Assembly: GCA_019421525.1 (NCBI GenBank)
Contig: JAHZFC010000109.1
Coordinates: 1-7,580, forward strand
DNA: 7,580 nt
Direction: 5' to 3'
Source: Clostridiales bacterium
Lineage (GTDB): Bacteria > Bacillota > Clostridia > Oscillospirales > Oscillospiraceae
Below the pieces are notes generated by a model that saw only the letters and a program-made list of their open reading frames with translations, searched no databases and was not told the DNA's origin. Shown here one piece after another: positions 4,017 to 7,580 of this stretch; within the stretch, counting starts at the first letter, position 1; each line of letters starts with the position of its first letter. Both the position numbers and the translations under genes were made by a program.

Positions 4017-6419
4017 TTACTGGGCGCTGACCACCCGGACTTTTCCTCCGGTGGAGTCCACATACAGGGTCAGGGTGGAGGAGAAGGTGCGGGCCTCCAG
4101 CAGGTCGCTGAACCACTGGTTTTCCACCGCGTAGGCGTAGTCGCCCAGCTCCGGGTCCCAGTACCACCAGCCATGAGAGGCGGCGGCATTGTAGCACAGC
4201 ACGTCGTCCGCCACCTCATAGGTCCGGCTGCCCACCTGGACATAGGTCACGCCGTCCACGGTGTAGAAGTCGGCGGAGCGGGCATTGCGCACCTCGGTGA
4301 GCAGGGAGTTGACGCTGGCATACTCCGTGCCCGTCTCCGGGTCGGTGAACACGCTGATGGTGCCAAAGCCGGTGGGGGCGTAAGTGCCGTACAGCAGGTC
4401 ATATACTGTGCTCTTGCCCGGGACCACGAACTTGAGCTGGGGGATCTCCTGCTTTTCCATGAGGACGTTGCCCTCCGCGTCCAGCCGGTTGCCCTCGGCA
4501 TCCACCAGGAAGCCCTCGGCATCCCGGATCTCACCGGTCTCCTCGTTGGTGGTAAAGGGCTCCTTGCCCTTGACGGGCACTTCCACGGTTTTGCTGGTGG
4601 GCTCGATGCGGCCATAGGTGTAGGTGTCCCCGGTGAAGTCCCGGAGGATGATGAGGTCCACATAGCCCGCGCTGTCGGTGTGGTAGCCGCTGATCCTGGA
4701 GGAGGGGACGGTGGCGGGCAGGGAGGACAGGGCCACGGCGGCCAGGCCGTTGGCCCCCCGTTCATAGATGGCCACGCTCTCGCTCACGGGCAGGCGGCCC
4801 AGGGTCATGGTGGCGGTGTCAAAGCTGCCCGAGCCGTGGGACAGGGACATGGCCCGCAGGGACAGGTCGCCCCAGCCGCCGGACACGGACACCAGCTGGC
4901 CGTCCATGCCCGCGGCGGAGGCTCCCACCTTCAGGGTCACATTGGTGCCGATGAGCTTGAGGCTGTCGCCGCTGACCACGCCCATGGCGTTGCCGGACAC
5001 GCCCCGCCGGACCGCCCCGGCCACCTGGCCGTCGGCGGTGAAGAGCAGGGTGACCGTCTGGCCGAGGTCGAACTGGGCCAGGCTGTCCATGGCCCCGGCC
5101 ATCACCGGGAAGGTGTTTCCGCCTGCGGCGGTGACGCGGGAGGGGGCCATGGGGGAGGGGGAGGCGTTCTCATATACGCAGGTCAGGCGCACGTCGCAGA
5201 TGTTCAGCACCTTGGAGATGGGGTCGTAGGTGGCCACGTCATAGGGCTGGATATCCCCCAGGGAGATGGTGGCGCCGTTTTTGCGGATGGTGTAGCTGGG
5301 CTCCCCGCCGGTGATGGAGAAGAAGGTGGCGGCGCTGGCCTGTCCGTCCACCACCACAAAGCCGCTTTCCGCGGTGGCCCGGGCGCAAAACATGCCCACC
5401 ACCTGGCCCTCGTCCAGGTAGATGGTCACCGTCTGCCCAGGCAGCAGACTGGGCAGCATCTCCTTGTAGGTGCTCACCTGGCCGTTGGTCCCGGTGTACA
5501 CCGGAGTGTCGTCGGCAAAGGTATAGCGGCTGCCGTTGGAGGTGTGGAGGTAGTTGCCCTGGGTGCGGGTGATGGTGGTGGTGACACTGTTGGTGTCACT
5601 GGTGAGCAGGGTGATGAACTGTCCGTTTTTGTCCAGCAGCACATCCCCACGCTGGCCCTGGAGGCTGCTGTCCACCGTCCCCGCCGGGCGGTAGGGGCCG
5701 CCCTGGGTGGTGGTGACCCAGCCGGACTGGCCGTTGATGGTGGCGTTGGTGGACAGGATGATCACGTCCTCCACCAGGGTGCCCAGGGCCTGGGCATAGG
5801 GCTTCTCGCCGCCCTTGGGGGTGACGGCCAGCATCCGGTGGAACAGGAGCGCCGCCTGGCCCCGGGTGACAGGGGCTGCGGGGGTGAGGATGGTGAGCCC
5901 CTTGTCCAGCCCCAGCTCCGTGGCAGTGCGGATGGCGCCGGCGGGCCAGGAGGCGTTGGCCTCGGCGGAGTAGCCCAAAATGCGCAGCAGCAGGGTGACG
6001 GTCTCCTGATAGGAGATGGGCCGGTCAGGCTCAAACTTACCGTTTCCGGTGCCCAGCATGAGGCGGGTCTTGTTTTCCTCGTCGATGACCATGGTGGCGG
6101 CCAGATTCACATAGCCCCGGCCCCAGTGAGTGCTGGCCACATCGGTGAAGATGGTCCGGGTCATCTGGGCCTTGGCCTCCTCGCCCCGGCCCATGATCTC
6201 AATGGCCATTTTGCAGAACTGGACCCGGGTGAGGCTGCCCTCCGGCTGGAACAGGCCCTTGTCTGAGCCCTCCATCACGCCCAGGGCGTATAGAGTGTCC
6301 GCTGCCCGGGACACCTCGGGATCGGTGACGTCGGGGAAATGACCGGCCTGGGCCGGCAGGGAAAGGGCCACCAGGCTGGCGCAGGCCAGCAGAGCGGCCA
6401 GCAGTCGTTTCCATTGCAT
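4017..6419 (-). CDS. Secreted S-layer-homology (SLH) domain protein
   Basis: An 800-residue exported protein predicted to sit on the cell wall. Residues 1-25 form a classical signal peptide (KR, hydrophobic core, cleavage after AQA25). Three SLH-like modules follow: 27-77 (FPDV, GSDKGLFQPEGSLTR), 90-150 (FTDVASTHW, GTGNGKFEPDRPIS) and about 157-198 (VTRGQAALLFHRML). SLH domains usually bind pyruvylated secondary cell-wall polymer. Their TRAE-type motif reads TRVQ, SYQE and TRGQ here, so binding may be weakened. Residues 200-800 are polar, Thr/Ser/Gly-rich and look beta-rich; I recognise no catalytic domain. Residues 633-653 are three tandem 7-residue units (DAEGFLV, DAEGNRL, DAEGNVL). The start ATG at 6419 has GAGGAG about nine bases upstream. 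A longer in-frame reading upstream would run out of frame across the permease gene and has no signal peptide. It lies 26 bases after the MacB-type permease, probably in the same operon. Confidence 0.88.
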   Translation of the reverse strand: MQWKRLLAALLACASLVALSLPAQAGHFPDVTDPEVSRAADTLYALGVMEGSDKGLFQPEGSLTRVQFCKMAIEIMGRGEEAKAQMTRTIFTDVASTHWGRGYVNLAATMVIDEENKTRLMLGTGNGKFEPDRPISYQETVTLLLRILGYSAEANASWPAGAIRTATELGLDKGLTILTPAAPVTRGQAALLFHRMLAVTPKGGEKPYAQALGTLVEDVIILSTNATINGQSGWVTTTQGGPYRPAGTVDSSLQGQRGDVLLDKNGQFITLLTSDTNSVTTTITRTQGNYLHTSNGSRYTFADDTPVYTGTNGQVSTYKEMLPSLLPGQTVTIYLDEGQVVGMFCARATAESGFVVVDGQASAATFFSITGGEPSYTIRKNGATISLGDIQPYDVATYDPISKVLNICDVRLTCVYENASPSPMAPSRVTAAGGNTFPVMAGAMDSLAQFDLGQTVTLLFTADGQVAGAVRRGVSGNAMGVVSGDSLKLIGTNVTLKVGASAAGMDGQLVSVSGGWGDLSLRAMSLSHGSGSFDTATMTLGRLPVSESVAIYERGANGLAAVALSSLPATVPSSRISGYHTDSAGYVDLIILRDFTGDTYTYGRIEPTSKTVEVPVKGKEPFTTNEETGEIRDAEGFLVDAEGNRLDAEGNVLMEKQEIPQLKFVVPGKSTVYDLLYGTYAPTGFGTISVFTDPETGTEYASVNSLLTEVRNARSADFYTVDGVTYVQVGSRTYEVADDVLCYNAAASHGWWYWDPELGDYAYAVENQWFSDLLEARTFSSTLTLYVDSTGGKVRVVSAQ
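4461..4523 (-). repeat. Three tandem 21-base units inside the SLH-protein gene
   Basis: Three in-frame 21-base units encode DAEGFLV, DAEGNRL and DAEGNVL. The first eleven or so bases of each unit (GATGCCGAGGG, the last with GACGCGGAGGG) are almost identical. The unit number could vary between strains through slippage. The acidic DxEG spacing recalls metal-binding loops, but that is only a suggestion. Confidence 0.75.
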
Positions 6420-6445
6420 GTTCGTTCGCTCCTCTCTTGATGTGC

Positions 6446-7580
6446 TCAATCCGCCCGCAGCGCTTCCACCGGCTGGAGGCCGGAGGCTTTGATCGCGGGA
6501 TAGAGTCCGAAGATGACGCCCAGCACCACAGAAAAAGCGAAGGCGCCGATGGTGATGACGGTGCCGGGCCACAAGATCATACCGTTCAGCAGAAATTTTC
6601 CGGCGATGAGGGTGCCCAGATAGCCGATGAAGATACCGATGAGACCTCCGATGCCGCAGATCACCGCCGCTTCGATGAGGAACTGGACGATGATGCTCTT
6701 GCGCTCCGCGCCGATGGCTTTGCGGATGCCAATCTCCCGGGTGCGCTCGGTGACGGTGACCAGCATGATGTTCATGATACCGATGCCGCCCACCAGCAGG
6801 GAGATGGCGGCGATGCCTCCCAGCACCATGGCCTGCATGTTGCTCTGGGTCTGGATGGCGTCGGCGGAGCTGTTGTCGCTGTACACCTGACAATAGCCGT
6901 TTTCCTCATTGATGAAGCCGTTGAGGTAGGCCGACAGCTTGGTCATTGCCTGGACAGTGGCCTGGGCGCTCTTTGCCTTGACGATATAGCTGTCGATCTG
7001 CTGGTTGCCGTTCAGCGTCCGGTTGAAGGTGTAGGGGATGACGATGATGTTGTCCAGGTCATCCCGCCCCTCCAGGTCCATGGACTCATACCAGCCCACC
7101 ACCAGGAAGGACTGGCCGTTGATGAGGATGGTCTCGCCTACCGGGTCCACAAAGTCGAACAGCTGCTCCTTGGCGCCGCTGCCCAGAACGCACACCCGGT
7201 TGGCCTTGTCCACATCCAGGAAGGACAACTCACGGCCGCCGCCCAGGGTGTAGTTGTTGCATACCCCGTACTGGTCGGATCCCAGCTTGACGCTGATGCG
7301 TTTGGCCCAGTCCTCGTAGTTGTCGGTGGAGAAGGACTTGGCTCCATATTTGATAGTCATGGTCTTGCTGCTCTCGATGTTGGGGGTGATGCCTGCCACC
7401 AGGTCCTGCATCCCCAGGCAGTATTCATACAGCAGCTGGGAGATATCGCCCACGGTGTTATGGTATAGCGAGGCATAAACCTGGATCTTGTTGTCCCCCA
7501 TCTTCTCGAAATACTCCATGTTCTTCCGGTTCTGGCCCTGGACCACGGACACCATGATGACCACCGAGGCCACGCCGATG
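6446..7580 (-). CDS. MacB/FtsX-type ABC transporter permease, 5' end beyond the right edge
   Basis: The frame is open to the edge of the window, so the N-terminus is missing; 377 residues are visible. They begin in the end of the first membrane helix (IGVASVVIMVSVVQG, residues 1-15), the usual position after a MacB-type cytoplasmic start. An extracytoplasmic MacB_PCD-like domain follows (about 16-250). The C-terminal FtsX domain has three helices (about 251-275, 297-325, 338-362), with SLLVGGIGIMNIMLVTVTER (260-279), REIGIRKAIGA and the closing LYPAIKASGLQPVEALRAD typical of the family. Such permeases work with a separate ATPase, often with a MacA-like adaptor, to move peptides, lipoproteins or drugs out of the cell by mechanotransmission rather than through a pore. 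No partner is in the window; in most such loci they lie upstream, here to the right. The stop codon is 26 bases from the SLH-protein start. Confidence 0.9.
   Translation of the reverse strand, partial: IGVASVVIMVSVVQGQNRKNMEYFEKMGDNKIQVYASLYHNTVGDISQLLYEYCLGMQDLVAGITPNIESSKTMTIKYGAKSFSTDNYEDWAKRISVKLGSDQYGVCNNYTLGGGRELSFLDVDKANRVCVLGSGAKEQLFDFVDPVGETILINGQSFLVVGWYESMDLEGRDDLDNIIVIPYTFNRTLNGNQQIDSYIVKAKSAQATVQAMTKLSAYLNGFINEENGYCQVYSDNSSADAIQTQSNMQAMVLGGIAAISLLVGGIGIMNIMLVTVTERTREIGIRKAIGAERKSIIVQFLIEAAVICGIGGLIGIFIGYLGTLIAGKFLLNGMILWPGTVITIGAFAFSVVLGVIFGLYPAIKASGLQPVEALRAD

Noticed and set aside
3873..6266. A 797-codon open plus-strand frame opposite the SLH gene
   Set aside because: It is the antisense of a GC-rich gene with good signals. 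The product is a Gly/His/Val-rich low-complexity string with no domain or ribosome binding site, and it crosses the terminator hairpin.
6420..6893. A 158-residue N-terminal extension of the SLH protein
   Set aside because: It overlaps the permease gene out of frame, has an Arg/His-rich nonsense composition and would bury the signal peptide, which has its own ribosome binding site.
1..7580. CRISPR array, tRNA, rRNA, transposase or phage genes
   Set aside because: I saw no regularly spaced repeats, cloverleaf folds, rRNA motifs or transposase/integrase coding sequence in the window.

Overview
The window is GC-rich across nearly its whole length. Every confidently called gene lies on the minus strand. 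The gene content suggests a Gram-positive Bacillota (Firmicutes) member: an S-layer-homology (SLH) protein, a lipoprotein-type amino-acid-binding protein, a single ECF-transporter S component and strong GGAGG ribosome binding sites. The high GC would fit the Oscillospiraceae/Clostridia side (Flavonifractor-like), but that placement is an inference; no rRNA or marker gene is present.

Layout, left to right. Bases 1-172 are visibly less GC-rich than the rest. They hold the possible 3' tail of a plus-strand gene and a very strong plus-strand terminator, so this is where a plus-strand unit from outside the window ends. About 173-328 shows nothing clear. Next comes a monocistronic minus-strand gene for an ECF transporter S component (398-988), with its own sigma-A-like promoter (1136-1164), a roughly 140-nt hairpin-rich leader and a terminator hairpin (329-361). 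Then comes a tight three-gene minus-strand operon for a polar amino acid ABC importer: permease (2852-3511), ATPase (2059-2835) and lipoprotein binding protein (1227-2054). It has a good promoter at 3581-3609 and an inverted repeat just upstream at 3610-3647.

The 505-base gap between this operon and the next gene is the most unusual part. It holds a highly structured element (3662-3803). On the plus strand this element has landmarks of a divergent cobalamin riboswitch, yet no plus-strand gene follows it. A possible minus-strand promoter (3821-3849) sits next to it, and a perfect 15-bp terminator hairpin (3958-3992) serves the next operon.

The right part holds an 800-residue secreted SLH-domain protein (4017-6419). 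Twenty-six bases upstream of it is the 3' part of a MacB/FtsX-type ABC permease that runs off the right edge (6446-7580). Their spacing suggests one operon, perhaps an export or cell-envelope system with its ATPase and adaptor further right. Import of a vitamin-like compound (S component), uptake of an amino acid (possibly cystine) and envelope work (SLH plus MacB) appear to be three separate transcription units.
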